Positions 14,001 to 29,000 of a DNA stretch of 30,121 bases are shown here, one piece after another. The stretch is from an uncultured Collinsella sp. (GTDB lineage Bacteria; Actinomycetota; Coriobacteriia; Coriobacteriales; Coriobacteriaceae). The notes beneath the pieces were generated by a model. The model did no database searches and had not been told where the DNA came from. It saw nothing but the letters and a program-made list of their open reading frames with translations. The DNA is taken from the NCBI GenBank assembly GCA_900542305.1, contig UQMU01000024.1:1-30121 (forward strand), written 5' to 3'. Position numbers and translations under genes: made by a program. Each line of letters starts with the position of its first letter. Within the stretch, counting starts at the first letter, position 1.

Positions 14001-17000
14001 GTGGGGGGACTGGTCAAGCTAACGGAACGCCGTAGCTAAAAATCCCCGTCCCAGAAAAATCATTGCGCAGGTAGGACGGCAAAGGTAGCTAGAAAAGCCC
14101 ATCCTAAATGAGCTACAAGATTTCGGCTAGGAGCGCTCGGCGCCCATTTGTTTTATCGCTGCAGGTAGAAAGCGCGATGATGCGTGCATCGGGGCCAACG
14201 TCATCCATGTTCTCGTGCACCGCCGTCTGCGAGACATGCGTGAGCAGCGTCTGCATCGAGGCCTGGTCCAGATTTCCCGGCCCAAAGATAATGCCATCAC
14301 TCGCAGCAAACGAGCACACGGCAACAATGCGCAGGCGGAACGCCCCATCCTTCGTGTAGAGCGTGCCCGTGCGGTGCAGGTCAAAGAAGCCCCTGTCTAA
14401 AAACCGGTCGACATCGCCAAACATCGCGCCGTTATCCATGTGGTGCGCATAGAGCAGATTGTAGGAATCGGTCATCGCGCGACTGTTGCGCGTATCCAAA
14501 AACACCGCTCCCGAAACCGCGGACTCCCCCAACACGTTTTTGTTGAGGTATTCCTGGTTATCTTTTCCCTGAACAAAGGGATAGTCGATGTTGGTGCCAT
14601 CGATGGTGACCCATCCGACCACGTCGGGATTTTTGGCCATCAGTTCCTGCAGGCGTGCGCAATCGTTGGCCCCGGTGGGTTTGTAGCGTAGCAGCTCGTC
14701 GCTGATGAACCCACCGTTCATAACGTTGTTTGTGTCCCACAGCGAATAGCCCCCGTACAGCAGCATGAGCAGCACGAGAAAGCCAGCAAACCACGTAAGC
14801 ACGCGGTCGCCGGCCCTCGCCAGCCGAGCCATGCGTTTAAGCTCCATCGGCTGCAATCCTTGCTGTCTAACGGCGATTACGACGAGGACGGAAGAAGACC
14901 ACGCCCATCACGGCAGCAAATGCGACGATTGCCACATAGGGAGCGACCGTCCGAATAACATCGGTGGGAACGGTAGCATCCTTGGTGTTGGTAAAGATCA
15001 CCGTGGTGTCGTAAGCACCGATAGCTTCCTCGGCAATAGAGCTACCTTCTGTCGAATTGGTGCCATCACCAATCTTGTACGACGTCTTATAACCGTCGCC
15101 ATGATAATCCGCCTCAGTTACGGCGAATTTATCCTCCGATGAGAGACCGTAAACGATGACGGATTCCCCATGCTTAAGCGTCTCGGTAAACGTAACTCCC
15201 GACTTGGTTGTAGTTTTGTTCATGGTAGTAACACCGTTTTTCACAGTGCCGTACTTATAAGTCTCCCCGTCAGCGCCTTTAATCGTGACGGTAAACTCAA
15301 AGTCCTTATTTTTATCGCCCTGGTTACCGGCTACGACCTTTGTGATGGTCAGCTTATGGGTGACATATTTGTTCTCAAAGCCTGAGATCTTGCTGCCCGA
15401 TCCCGCCGCTGTGCTAAGAGTGCAGCCCTTAGCAACTAAACCTGAGTTGCCATTTTCTACGTAAACATCCAGGAACAGTTCCTTGTACACAACGTTGAGG
15501 CCATCCAGCTCTGGCGGCGTCTGCGTAATTTTGTATCGATAGATGCCCGGAGCCGCGAACCTTGAGGTAACAAGGCTGACGCTCATTTGGGCGGTTATTG
15601 TCTTAGTAACGCCGTCGGCATTATCTTCGCTAGAAAGACCTTCGGCAGAATAATTTACGGAAGACGGCGAAAGCGAAACGGCCCCTTCCACTCCAGCAGT
15701 AGCGGGCATACCCGTGTTCGTAAGCTCGCTCGCCTCCGCCGGCGCAATCGTATATTTAAAGTCCGCATTCGGCTCCACGGCGTACTTATCCATGGTGAGC
15801 TTCGAGGTGATCGTGACCCTCCCTTCAGTTACCGACAACTGCGGATTAGTGGATTGCCCCTCCGCCCACGCCGGCGCAGCAACTCCCACCAAAGCCAGCA
15901 GCATCGTGGCGGCCACAACTGCAAACGCCGCCAGTCGCCTCTTTCCAGTTTTCATGTTGTATCCTTCCTCTCGGGCACATGCCCTTAATAAAACCAGGCT
16001 TCGTGCCTACAGGTTCGACCTGCGCAGCACGCTGATCACGTTGCCTTTGATCTGCGAACGGGCAATCGGTCCATACAGGCGACTGTCGTGCCCGCCCTCG
16101 CGCAAATCTGCCAGCACAAAGAGCTCATCCGTTCCCAGATGCACGGGATAGTCCACAGCAGACTCATAGCGCGGCGTCGGCGTGGTGATATCGCTTTCCA
16201 CCACAACAGCCCCGTTAACCATGAGCTCGCCCGACTCGGTAATTGTGACCTCATCACCGGGGCGGGCAACCACGCGACCCAGGCGCTCTTCGCCATCCGC
16301 GGTGTATACCACCACGTCACCCTCGTTAAAGCTCTGGCTGAGCCTCCAGTAGAGCATGACGTCACCCGAACAGATGCGGGGGGCCATCTCGCCAGTCGTG
16401 ACTGCGCCCACGCCCAAGACCACACCAAAGAGCAGCCAGAGCGTCACGACAAAAAATGCCAGGCGCGCCAGAAAGCCCACGATATCGCGCCGGTCGTCCG
16501 CTTCTCCCAGATCTGGCGCCGCATGGGCGCCCAACCTCACGTTCGACGCGGCCGAATACCGCGAGCCCCGGGGTCTTCCCTGCGGGGCCGCTCGTGCGGC
16601 TGGCCCATCACCAGCATTGCTGGCGCCATGTCTTCTCATAGGCGCCCGCCCCTCTTGGAGCCGCGGCGTAAACGCAGCGCAACCATGCCCGTAGCCAACA
16701 GCACGCCGGCGGCCAAAATCGCCAGGGCATAGATGGGGTTGCGCGTAATACCCGTAGGCACCGCGACCTGTCGGGAATTGGTGGCCTTAGCTTCAACGGC
16801 AACGGTCACACGCGGACCGTTGAGCGTGCCGCTCGCACCCGTAAGCTCGGCGTGGTACCCCAACGACGAATAATCGTCTTCGCTCACGGTATAGACCGCG
16901 TTGTAATCCAGCGCCTTAATCGAAACGGTCAGGCCGTCCTTAACGGCAAACGGCACGGTCGCCTTGCCCTGGCCATCGGCCGTAAAGGCCGTCTTGTTTT

Positions 17001-20000
17001 CCACGGTCTCGGCCCGATCATTCGGTCGCGCCACGAGCGCATGGCTGCCTTGGGCAGACGCATCCGAATACTCGATGGCGTAGGTCTGACCAGCCTTGAG
17101 GCCCGTAAAGGTCGCCGTCATCTTAAAGTAGGCACGCTTGTCGCCCATATTGCCCGTAACGCTCTTGGAAACCTTGAGTGTGTAGGTGCGCGGGGTGAAT
17201 CGTGCGTATACGCATCCCGTATGGCGATCTTTTACGTTGTGCGTATAGGTGGGTGAAGACGACAGCAGCTCCGGGGCGTCCGGATTCGATAGGTCGTACC
17301 AACCCTCAAAGTGATAGCCCTCCTTGGGAGCGGCCACCGCCTCCACAAACGTGCCGTCATCCACAAAGTAGGCAACGCCCGATTTTTTGTACGCGTCCTC
17401 GTCCTTGCCCGAGCCATCCCCGGCATCGATGGAGCCCTTTGCCCCCTTAAGCTTGGAGCTGACCGTGCCGCCCGTCGTTACGTTGCTCCACGTGCCATCG
17501 GCATTTTTAAGCTGGGCAACAAAGGCCTGACGATACTTCCATTGCGCCACGAACGTCGCGCCCTGGCTCTCGGGAATGTTTTCGACGGTTACCGCATCGC
17601 CCACAGCACCGGTATCCGGATTGACCTTCTTGCCCTTAATGGTAAGAGTGCTGGAATCCGTGGTGCCCTCGGGAGCTGTATGGGTCACCGTGTGTTTGGC
17701 ATCGAAGCGAACGGCTTTTCCCGAGCCCGCGTACTCCCAGCCCATAAACTTCCAGTCGTCGTTTTGTCCAACGGCAGCATGGGAGGTATAGCTCGCTCCA
17801 GCGCCAGAAAGCTGTACGAAATCGCCCGTGGACTCATTGTACGGATCGTAGTGATACGCTTTGCCGCCGTTCACATCGTATTGAACGCCTGCCTTGGAAA
17901 ACACGAGGTGCACTTTGTAGTGCTTTGTGACCTTGTCGACCTCAAAGCGATAGGTACCATCTTCCAATCTGGTCCAATGTGCGTCGTCGTCTGCGGAATA
18001 GAACTCGCCGTTGACAAAAGCACCGATAAAGACTGCCCCGTCATCGCGTTTGGCATCGACCATAAAGTAGGAGTTCTTCTCCTGTTTACCTACGTAGTTT
18101 TTGGCATAGGTAAAGTCCGCCGTCTTGGTATTGGCGTTATAAAAATACGTTCCGCTTCCGTTGGGCGTCGTGTATGTCTCGATGCGATAGAACTCCCTAA
18201 ACGAGATATTGTCGAGGAAGTTGCCGGTCGAATTGCTCCCGTTGGCCGTGTTGTAGGCCACAAAAGCAAAGACGCTCTGGTTTTGGCCATCCGGAATGGT
18301 GTAGGTATAGTCGTAGTCAACCTTTTTGCTCTGCTCGAGCGCGTTGGAACCGTAGGAAGCCCACGCGTCGTTTTCGGACGCCATGATCCATACGCACCAT
18401 TTTTCGGTATGCTCCGCATCGGCCGTCCATGAGAACGCGCTTCCGCTGGACGCATTGGCAAATCCGCCCACTTTGTCAAACTTGGTTGAATACAGGATGA
18501 TCTTTTTGCTGCAGCCCGATTGGGAAAAATTGACCACATCCAAGCCGACATAGTTGTCGACGCTCATTTGAATCCATTGAACAATTTGCTGGTACTGATC
18601 GAGTGCCTTTTGATTGTCCTTGTACGGCTCGTTTTCTTGTCGCGGACCGATGATAAGGGCCATGGCGTCTCGACCCGAGCGGCCGCGGTGGTCGAGCCCC
18701 CACTCGTACTGTTTTCCCGGCTCGGTCGTCACATATTGGTAGAGCGAACTCGCCTCGTGTGCGTTGAGCTCGGCTGCATAGTCACCATCGGAGGGCGTAA
18801 ACGTAACAGAATGCCCAACTGGGTCGATATAGTAGTCGTTCTTGGCAACGATCTCGATACGATGGTCCGTCTCGGTCGTGCGCCAATGGGGCGAGCACAA
18901 CGTAAACTTGCTGGGCCTCTGGTTCCCTAGATGTATATCCTCTTCAAAGCTGCCGTTAGCAATGTTCGTATTCTCGTTCTTAAGATTCGAGGTCGAGAAC
19001 GCATAGTTTGTGAGCGTTGTCATGGTCTCGGACGAATTTTCCCAATACACCTTGGCAAAGTCGCTATAGATGTCGCGTGTGCCCTGCTTTTCCACGTGAA
19101 CGTCGTTGACCAGATTACCAAACCACTCCCGGTATTGTTCGTTCTCCCCCGTAAGATTTGAATCGTAGCAAGTCAGCGCAAGCATCGTTTTGTCGGACGC
19201 TGCGGTATAGTCAGCCTGATAGGCAAACTCATCGTCTTCCTCGGGAAGATTTCGATAATAATGCGTGCTGTTGGTGCCAAAGGAGAACCAACCCTGTCCG
19301 TTAGAGCTTACGAGCCACACAGAAAGCGCGATGCGACCGTCGCTCTGTTCAAACGAAAAGTGGGATCCATCAGCACTGTTACCAGCAAATCCGCCGTTTG
19401 CAGCAAAGGGATCGCTGTAAACGGTGTACTGCTCAACGGTATTTCCCTGGGGCATCTTGACCTGCGCCTTAAGCCAAGCCCGCAGCTGCATAAGCTGGTC
19501 TTGGCCTGCGCTGTTAATCGACAGATTCTCCTGTTGAGGACCCATCGTGAGCATCAGCACGTCGTGGTCGGTTGCGGCGCGATGGTTTAGGCCCCACTCG
19601 TACGTGGCGCCGCTCTGGGTGGAAAAGGTGGTGTAGGTTGATCCAGGTTCAAAATAAAGATTGGTGCCCTGTGGCCTAAAATTCCACGCAAGCGCAAAGT
19701 GATTGCCGTTAGCTTGTTTGGTGTTCGTTTGGGGCTTGAGGAGCTGCGTGGAAAGCTCGAGCTTCATCGTCTCGCCGATTCTCTCATTCGGAGAGGTCGT
19801 CGACCAGCCAGTAGCTTGGTTAAGAAAGTTTGGGTTTGTTATAAGGTTGCCATCGTCACCGTACGCGCGCGAGGGCAACCCCCCCCGGCCATAACGAACA
19901 CGCATAAGGCCGCTGCCAACATCATAAAGGTGCGGCGCATCGACGCAATATGACCGAAAGGACCCTGCACGGGCGCATCCCCCCCAGCCGCAGCCCGAGC

Positions 20001-23000
20001 TTTCGCGCAAACTGCACAAGTAGTTCGTTTAAGCTTTTTGATTCTACAACCAGCCCAGGGCAAAAGCAAAATCATGCGTGACCGATTTGCAGTCATTTTT
20101 CGCATCATTTTTCGCATTGTGCTGGTAGTGCGGCGAAAGTAGCTAAAAAGCCCCGTCCTAAATTAGCTAGTTAAGGAGTTGGGCCATGGCGTTGACGAAT
20201 TTTTGGACTTGGAGGGTGGGCTCGAGCGGGTAGTGCAGAAAGACTGGCACCTCGCGGCCGCACAGGAACGGCACGCCCACAAAGGCAGGGTGCACGCCCG
20301 ACCACGCTCCGCAGGTGAGCACCGCGTCACCCTTTTCCTCCGCCTCGTTAAAGAGCGCAAAGTCGAAGCTATCCACGTCGATCACGTCCACGCCGCCGTC
20401 GGCCAACAGGTCGATGCGCAGGCTGTCCATGGCATCGTTGCCGTGACGCAGTACGCGCAGACGCATGCCCTCCAAGTCGGCGACCGTGATGCGCGTCTTG
20501 CGCGCCAGCGGGCTCGTGCGCGGCAGGTCGATATAAAACGGCACGTTGACAATGCGGAGCTTTTGGCAGGCGTCACCCCAGCGCGGGGTCGAAAAACTCG
20601 ACTGCACCACATCGACCTCACGACCGAGGCTGCGCATGACGGTCTCGCGCTCGTCATAGAGGTCGCTTACCGGCACGATCTCAAATCGCAGCGACGGTTC
20701 CAGCTCGTGTACGCCCGACCACATCGACAGCGTTTGGCGCCCCGGGCACATCATCGACACACCCAGACGCACAGCACCGCCATCGCCCGCCGCGCGTCGG
20801 GCGCGGCGCAGCGCGTCCTCGGACTGCCGCATGATCGAGCGCGCGTCGTCCACCAGCAGAGCGCCCGCCGGCGTCACCTTAACACCCGAATGCGAGCGCT
20901 CGAACAACGTGATGCCAAACTCGGCCTCGAAACCCGACACCTGTTTGACGAGCGCCGGGGTCGACACGCGCAATTTTGCCGCCGCACGTGAGAAGCTTCC
21001 CAGCTCCGCGGCGGCCGATATGGCCTCGAGTCGTCGATCGTACACGTCAATCTCCCGTTTTCGCGCCTGTGAACGCATGGCGCCACAGGGGGTCGTTTTG
21101 GCAGGTCACGCGCTCGATTGAGAAAAACTGCATCGCACAGTATAAACCTACGGTTAACGCCATTCTAACAAATATGCAATTCACCTGCGCAAATGCAAAG
21201 CATACGATAACCAGCGAAAACCACGTGGGTCGGTTAATGGAAGCGACCCACCGGGAGGCACAAGAAGGGAAGTTCCTATGAGCAATTGGCTTAAGCTCGA
21301 GGGCGATGTCTGCGCCGTGACTGGCGCGCTCGGCGGTATGGGCGTCGAGATTTGCCGCGAGTTCGCCCGCAACGGCGCCAACGTCGTCCTGCTCGACCTG
21401 GACGAGGAAAAGGTCAAGGCCGCAGCCGCCGACCTCGCCGCCGAGTTTGGCATCCACGCCGAGGGTTACAAGATGAACGCCACCGATGAGGCCGAGGTTC
21501 AGGCCGCCGTCGACGCCACCATCACCGACTTCGGCCGCGTCGACGTCCTCGTCAACACCGCCGGCATCCTGCGCTTCGCCGCCATGGAGGACCTGCCGCT
21601 GAGCGACTGGGAGCAGGTGCTCAACGTCAACCTCACCGGTTACTTCATCACCTCGCAGCGCTTTGGTCGCGAGATGATCAAGGCCGGCCAGGGCCGCCTG
21701 GTGCACATCTCGACCGTTGCCAGCCACTCCCCCGAGACGTTCTCGGGCGTGTACAGCTCCACCAAGGCCGGCGTCAACATGATGTCCAAGATGCTCGCCG
21801 CCGAGTGGGGCCCCTACGGCGTCCGCTCCAACTGCGTCGAACCCTGCTTCGTTAAGACCCCGATGTCGGCCAACTTCTACGCCGACCCCGAGGTCGAAAA
21901 GAGCCGCAGCCGTCTGATCGCCACGCGCCGCATCGGCGAGGCCAGCGATATCGCCAACGCCGTCATGTTCCTGGCGTCCACGCGCTCGGACTTCACCACC
22001 GGCGACGCCATCAAGGTTGACGGCGGCTTCTCCAACATGATGGGCGACCTCACCGCCAAGCCCGGCGGCCGTCGCGCCTATGCCGACAACTACCTTAAGA
22101 ACAAGGGTGTCGAGCTCTGGTCCGATGAGTCCGGCGTCGCCAAGCCGACTGACCAGTAAACCAACCTGACAGGGAGGTCCCGCGGACACGCCCGCTCCTC
22201 CCCCGTATCGATCAGAAAGAGTCCAATGGCTTCCACCAACTCCAACAAGGGTCGCGCCGTCGTGCTTTCCGCCGCGTGCGTCACCATGTTCTTCATCAGC
22301 TCCATCGCGCTGTATTCCGTCGTGAGCAAGAACCTGCTCGCCGTCTACCCCGAGTGGTCGAGCGCCCTCACCTGGGCCTTCCCGGTCTTTCAGACCATCA
22401 TGGCCGTGACGGGCATCTTCGCCGGCCGCATCTCCGATAAGATCGGCCCGCGCAACGTCGTTATCGCCGCCGCCGTGTGCTACGGCCTGGGCTGGTTCAT
22501 GTCCGGCACCGTCACCGAGCCGTGGCAGTTCTACCTGTGGTTCTCGCTCGTCGCCGCCATCGGCAACGGCCTGGGCTACAACCCGGCGCTCACCACCGGC
22601 CAAAAGTGGTTCATCGACAAGAAGGGCCTCGCCTCCGGCATCACCCTGGCCGCTTCGACCGCCGGCCCCGCCGTGCTGTCCCCGGTGCTCGCCTCGCTGC
22701 TCATCCCGAGCCTGGGCATCTTTGGCGCCCTTAAGGCGCTCGGCGTCATCTTCTTTGTGATGATCGCCGCCTCCGCCCTGTTCCTGAAGGCCCCCGAGGC
22801 CGGTTGGCTGCCCGAGGGCTTCGAGGCCCCCAAGGGTGGCGCACATGCCGGCACCTTCGGCGACCTCACCCCGGGCGAGATGGTCAAGACCCCGCGTTTC
22901 TGGGTCCTCATCATCACCTTCGCCTTCGCCGCCACCGCGGGCACCCTGCTCGTGGGCAAGGTTGCCTCCATCGCCGCCGTCCAGCTCTTCGCCGACCCCA

Positions 23001-26000
23001 CGAGCGCCGCGGCCGTCGCCCTCGGCGGCGTGGTCGTCTCCGTCAACACCTGCGCCAACCTGGTCGGCCGTCTGTCCTTTGGTCAGATCATCGACAAGCT
23101 CGGCGCCTATAAGTCGCTGCTCATCAGCCTTGTCGTCACCATCGTCGCGCTCGTCATCATGTCGATGAGCTTTACGCAGGCCATGTTCTTTGTGGCGCTC
23201 GCCCTGCTCGGCTTTAGCTTTGGCGCCCTGCTCGTCATCTACCCGCCGCTCACCGGTGGCGCCTTTGGCACCAGCAACATCGGCGTCAACTACGGCATCA
23301 TGTTTTTGGGCTATGCCGCTTCCACCTGGATCAGCCAGCCCATCACCGCCGTGCTGTATCACGCCGAGGCTGGCAGCGCCGCCTACCAGCAGTCCTTCTA
23401 CGGCGCCATCGTGATCGCCGCCATCGCCGTCGTGCTCACCGTCTACATGATGGTCTCCGACAGCAAGAAGAAGTCCGCTTAGTAATTGCCAATGTGACAA
23501 AGGGACTGTCCCTTTGTCGCATTCCATCGCCAACAGTATTAAGGAGTCGAAATGTCTGAGCTCAACCCCGTCCGCATTGCCGTTATCGGCGCCGGCGCCA
23601 TGGGTCGCAACCACATCCGCTTCGTCACCGAGGAGCCCGAGGCCGAGCTCGTCGCCATCGCCGACGCCTTTGAGGGCGCCCGCGCCACGGCCGAGGCCGC
23701 CGGCGTGCCGTTCTTCACCGATCCCGCCCAGATGATGGACGAGGTCAAGCCCGAGGCCGTCATCATCGCCACCCCCAACGACCTGCACCTGGGCGTTGCC
23801 CGCGAGGCCGTGAAGCGCAATATTGTGCCGCTGGTCGAGAAGCCGATCTCCAACGACCTCGAGGATGCCCAGGCCTTTGCCGCCGAGGCCGAGACCGCCG
23901 GCGTGCCCGTGCTCGTGGGTCAGCACCGTCGCCACAACCCCTTCGTCAACAAGGCCAAGGAGATCATCGAGTCCGGCGAGCTGGGCAAGCTCACCGTGTC
24001 GAGCTTCCACTACATGATCTATAAGAACGACGAGTACTTCGACGTCGAGTGGCGCCGCAAGAAGGGTGCCGGCCCGATCCTGGTCAACCTGGTGCACGAC
24101 GTCGACCTGCTCCGTTACCTGCTGGGCGAGCCCGTTGCCGTCCAGGGCATGCAGTCCAGCGCCGCCCGCGGTTTTGAGACCGAGGACTCCGCCGTGGTCA
24201 ACGTCCGTTTTGCCGATGGCGCGCTTGCGAGCATGACCATCTCCGACGCCACCGCCAGCCCCTGGAACTGGGAGGCCACCGCTCGCGAGGACCCGCAGTA
24301 CCGTCCCTTCGACGCCGACGCCTACTTTATCGGCGGAACTAAGGGCGCCCTTTCGCTGCCCCGCCTGCACCAGTTCTCCTACGACGGCGCCTCCAACTGG
24401 CACAAGCCGCTGCAGATGGAGATTCCGGCAGTCGACCCCGCGCTGCCGCACAAGATGCAGCTCAAGCACTTTGTGAAGGTTGTCCGCCGCGAGGTCGAGC
24501 CCGTCGTGACGCCCGCCGATAACGTCAAGACGCTCACGCTTCTCAACGCCATCAAGGAGGCCGCCGAGACCGGCCAGCTCGTCGAGCTGTAACGCCTTAG
24601 GGCAGACCGCGGCAGAAGCCCCATGCCGAACCCTTCGGTCCGCCACCAACAAGCCCCTCTTCTTTGCCCCGCGAGCAGCCTCCTGCCCGCGGGGCATTTT
24701 GCTACCTTTCCGACGATTTTTCTGGGGCGAGGGGCCATTTTGCACCTCGGCCTGATTCGTTCGCCACGAAATGCGCCTATCTACTACGTTTAACCGATCG
24801 CCCTCAACCGTGCCAAATTTCGCGAAGTAAAAACCGCAGGTAGACGGCTTGCGTATTTTCGGAAAACCGGGGGATGGTCGACCCATACGGGTTAAACGTA
24901 GTAGATAGGTCATTTTCGTGGCACGGCCCAAAACAGTCTTTTGGGACGGGTGGTATCCTTGGTAGCTCTGTGCTGCAAACGCACCTTTACCGCAAGGAGT
25001 TTCATGGATCTTATCGCCCAGCTCGCCCGCGAGCTCAACCTTAAGGCCGCCAACGTCGAGGCGGCCGTCAAGCTCATCGACGAGGGCAACACCATCCCCT
25101 TTATCTCGCGCTACCGCAAGGAAGCCACGGGCGGCATGGACGACGTCGCCCTGCGCGCACTCGACGAGCGCCTGTCCTACCTGCGCAATCTTGAGCAGCG
25201 TAAAGAGGACGTCGTTCTGCTCATCGACGCCCAGGGCAAACTCACGCCCGAACTCGAGCAGCAGATTCGAGAGGCCACGCAGCTCCAGCGTGTCGAGGAC
25301 CTCTACAAGCCCTACCGCAAAAAGCGCATGACCCGCGCACAGAAGGCCCGCGAGGCAGGCCTGGAGCCGCTTGCCAACATGATCATCATGCAGGCCTCGG
25401 CCAAGGGCAGCGCGCTCGACACCGCCGCGGCCTACGTCAACGAGGAAGCCGGCTTCGACACGCCCGAGAAGGCGCTCGCCGGCGCGGCGGACATCGTGGC
25501 TGAGACGGTGGCCGAAGACCCCGAGAACGTCGCCGACCTGCGCGCCTTTACGCAAAACACCGCCGACATCGTCGTCGAGGCCACCGACCCCGCCGAAAAG
25601 ACTCCCTACGAGCCCTACTACAACTATGATGAGCCGCTGCGCCGTATACCCAACCACCGCGTGCTGGCTATCGACCGCGGCGAGCGCGAGGGCAAGCTCC
25701 GCGTGCGCGTGAACGTCGACGGCGCTGCCGCCACAGCGCGCCTCAGCAGCCGTTGGCCCCGACGCCAGGGCGTCTTCGCGCCCATCTTCGATGCCGCCAT
25801 CGCTGACGGTTACAAGCGCCTCATGGCCCCCTCGCTGGAGCGCGAGGCCCGCGCCAAACTCACCGTTCGCGCTCAGACCGAGGCCATCAACGTCTTTGCC
25901 AAGAATCTCGAGGGCCTGCTCTCGGCGCGCCCTGTGCGCGGCGCCCGCGTGCTCGCGCTCGATCCGGGCTACCGCACCGGCTGCAAGGTCGCCGTCATGG

Positions 26001-29000
26001 ACGAGACCGGCAAGCTACTCGACCACGGCGTGGTCTACCCCACCAAGCCGCGCCACGACGTCGCCGGCACCAAGCGCGAGCTCGCCCGCCTCGTCAAAAA
26101 GGACGGCGTCAACACCATCGTCATCGGCAACGGCACCGCCAGCCGCGAGACCGAGGAAGTCGTCTCGGAGTTCATTGCCGAGCAGGCGCCTGGGCTGCGA
26201 TACACCATTGTTAACGAGGCCGGCGCGTCGGTGTACTCCGCCTCCGAGCTCGCGAGCCAGGAGTATCCCGACCTGGACGTCACCGTGCGCGGCGCCATGA
26301 GCCTGGGCCGCCGCCTGCAGGACCCACTGGCAGAGCTCGTCAAGATTCCGCCCCAGTCCATCGGCGTGGGCCAGTACCAGCACGACCTTGACCAGGCCGA
26401 GCTCTCGCGCACCCTGGGCCACGTGGTGGAGGACGTCGTCAACCGCGTGGGCGTCGACGTCAACACCGCGAGCGCGAGCCTGCTGGGATACGTTTCGGGC
26501 ATCACGCCGAGCGTGGCCAAGAACATCGTGGCTTTCCGCGAGGAAAACGGCGCCTTCACCGATCGCCGCCAGCTCAAGAAGGTCCCCAAGCTGGGACCCA
26601 AGGCATATCTCAACGCTGCAGGCTTTTTGCGAATTAGCGGCGGTAAGAACCCGCTCGACGCAACGAGCGTCCACCCCGAAAGCTACGAGGTGGCCACGTC
26701 CGTCTTGGAACGCGCCGGCGTTAAAGCAAGCGAGCTCAGCCGCGGCGGCGTGCCCGACATCGAGCGCCGCCTGGGCAGCATCTCGGCGCTGGCAAGCGAC
26801 CTGGACTGCGGCACCCTGACGCTCATCGACATTGTCAACGAGCTCAAGAAGCCCGGCCGCGACCCGCGCGACGACGCGCCCGAGGTGGCCTTTAGCCGCT
26901 CGGCACTTTCCATCGACGACCTGGAGCCCGGCATGGAACTCAAGGGCACGGTGCGCAACGTCGTCGACTTTGGCGCCTTCGTCGACGTGGGTGTGCACCA
27001 GGACGGCCTCGTGCACATCTCCAAGCTGGCCAACCGCTTCGTCAAGCACCCGAGCGACGTGGTGCGCGTCGGCGACACGGTAAAGGTGTGGGTGGAAAAG
27101 GTCGATCGCGACCGCAAGAAGATCTCGCTCACCATGGTGCAGGGGAAGTAAACCACCTAAAGCAAGGGTCCCCCCTCTCGCGACGTGCAAAATCGCGAGT
27201 ATTCTGCAATTTCCGCCGCCCCGAACGCCCCTCAGAGGCAATAAAGTCAAAAACGGCCCCCGTTTTAGCATCATCAGAGCCAAAACGGGGGCTGTTCCGT
27301 GCTTCGGTTAACTGGTAAAAGCCTTTACCTTGCTGAATACTCTCAATTTTGCACGGCGCAGGCGGGGGTACCTTTGCCCACGGCAGGATATGGAAGCCAA
27401 GCGCCAACTTGCTGGCAAGCTCGTGCCGGCAGCCCCGGCCTTTCCTTTGCCTAGCGCGACCCCCGCGAAGCGCGTGAGCGGTAGGGAAAGGAAAAGCCGG
27501 GGCGAACAACCCGCGGCGTAGCCAGTGTTCGCGTTACGGCAGGATATGGAAACCGAGCGCCGCGATATCCTTGGCAAAGCCGCGGACGGTGTCGAGCGAG
27601 ACCTCGTACGGGTCACGGCCGATGTTCTTGCGCTTGGCCAGGATGCCGTTGGGCACCGTGATGATCTGGCAACCGCAGGCCTCGGCCTGGTAAATGTTGA
27701 TGAGCTCGCGCGTGGACGCCCACAGGACCTCACAGTTGGGCTTGATGGCGGCCTTCTTGACCGACTCCGTCATAAACGGAATGGGGTCGACGCCGGTGTC
27801 GGCGATGCGGCCGGCAAAGAGCGAGATGATGGACGGCGTCTCGGTGTCAACGGCCTCGACCATCTCGTCAACCTGCTTAGGCGTAAAGATGGTGGTGACG
27901 TTGACCTTGATGCCGTCGGCCGACAGCTTGCGCACCAGCTCGGCGGTGGACTCGCCCTTGGTGGTCACGCACGGAATCTTGACGTAGACGTTCTCGGCCC
28001 AGGTAGCGATCTCGCGCGCCTCGACCTCCATGGTCTCGACGTCATCGGCAAAGACCTCAAACGAGACGGACACATCGGTGATGTGGGTCAGGACCTCCTT
28101 GGCAAACGCGCGGTAATCCGTCACGCCGCCCTTCTTCATAAGGGACGGGTTGGTCGTGAAACCCTGAACGTTGCCGTTCTCGTACATGTCGAGCATGCCC
28201 TCGAGGTTTGCACCGTCAGCGAACACCTTGATTGCCATCTGCCTGATTCCTTTCGCTTGCACATGGGCGTTAAACTGCTAAACACTTTACCTACGTTTAT
28301 CAAGGCGTGAGCTGCGGTTTTTTATCTTCTCGGCGAACGGTATAAACACCTCAGTGTTTGGATTGATAAATCGATTGAGCATGCAAAAGCGAAGAGTCGC
28401 AGTTTGAGCAAACGTCAGAACGCGGGATTCATTAGATGAGGCCGAAATGCTGCATCGCTGTGACGGTGCCGTCGTGTGCGACATCGTCGGTCACGTAGTC
28501 GGCGACCGCCTTGACCTCAGGCATGGCGTTGCCCATGGCGACAGCCGTCTCGACCGCAGCGAGCATGCCCAGGTCGTTGCCGGAATCACCAAAGCCAAAG
28601 GTGCGCGCGTTGCCGGTGCGACCCAGGTATTCCAGCGCTCGCGCCACGCCCACGCCCTTGTCGATGCCCTTGGGGCTCAGCTCGCGATTCTGGCCACCGG
28701 TGTTGCACAGCTCAAACTCGCGATCGATAAAGCCGTCATCGTTGGCTACGCGAGCCAAACTGGGCACATTGAGGCATACCTTGCCCACGCGCAGACTGCC
28801 GTCGACGCGCATTTCCTCGGCGCTGTGCACCACAGAAGTGCCGATCAGAGACGACTGCTCAACGCCCGCGGGTTCCAAGGCAAAAGTAGCCACGTTGGTC
28901 TCGAAAAAGGCCTCAATCCCTGCCGCGGCCATACGGCGTGCAAGCTCCTCGACAATGTCCTCGTCAAAGCAGTCCTCGTGTACCACGCGGCCCTCGACCT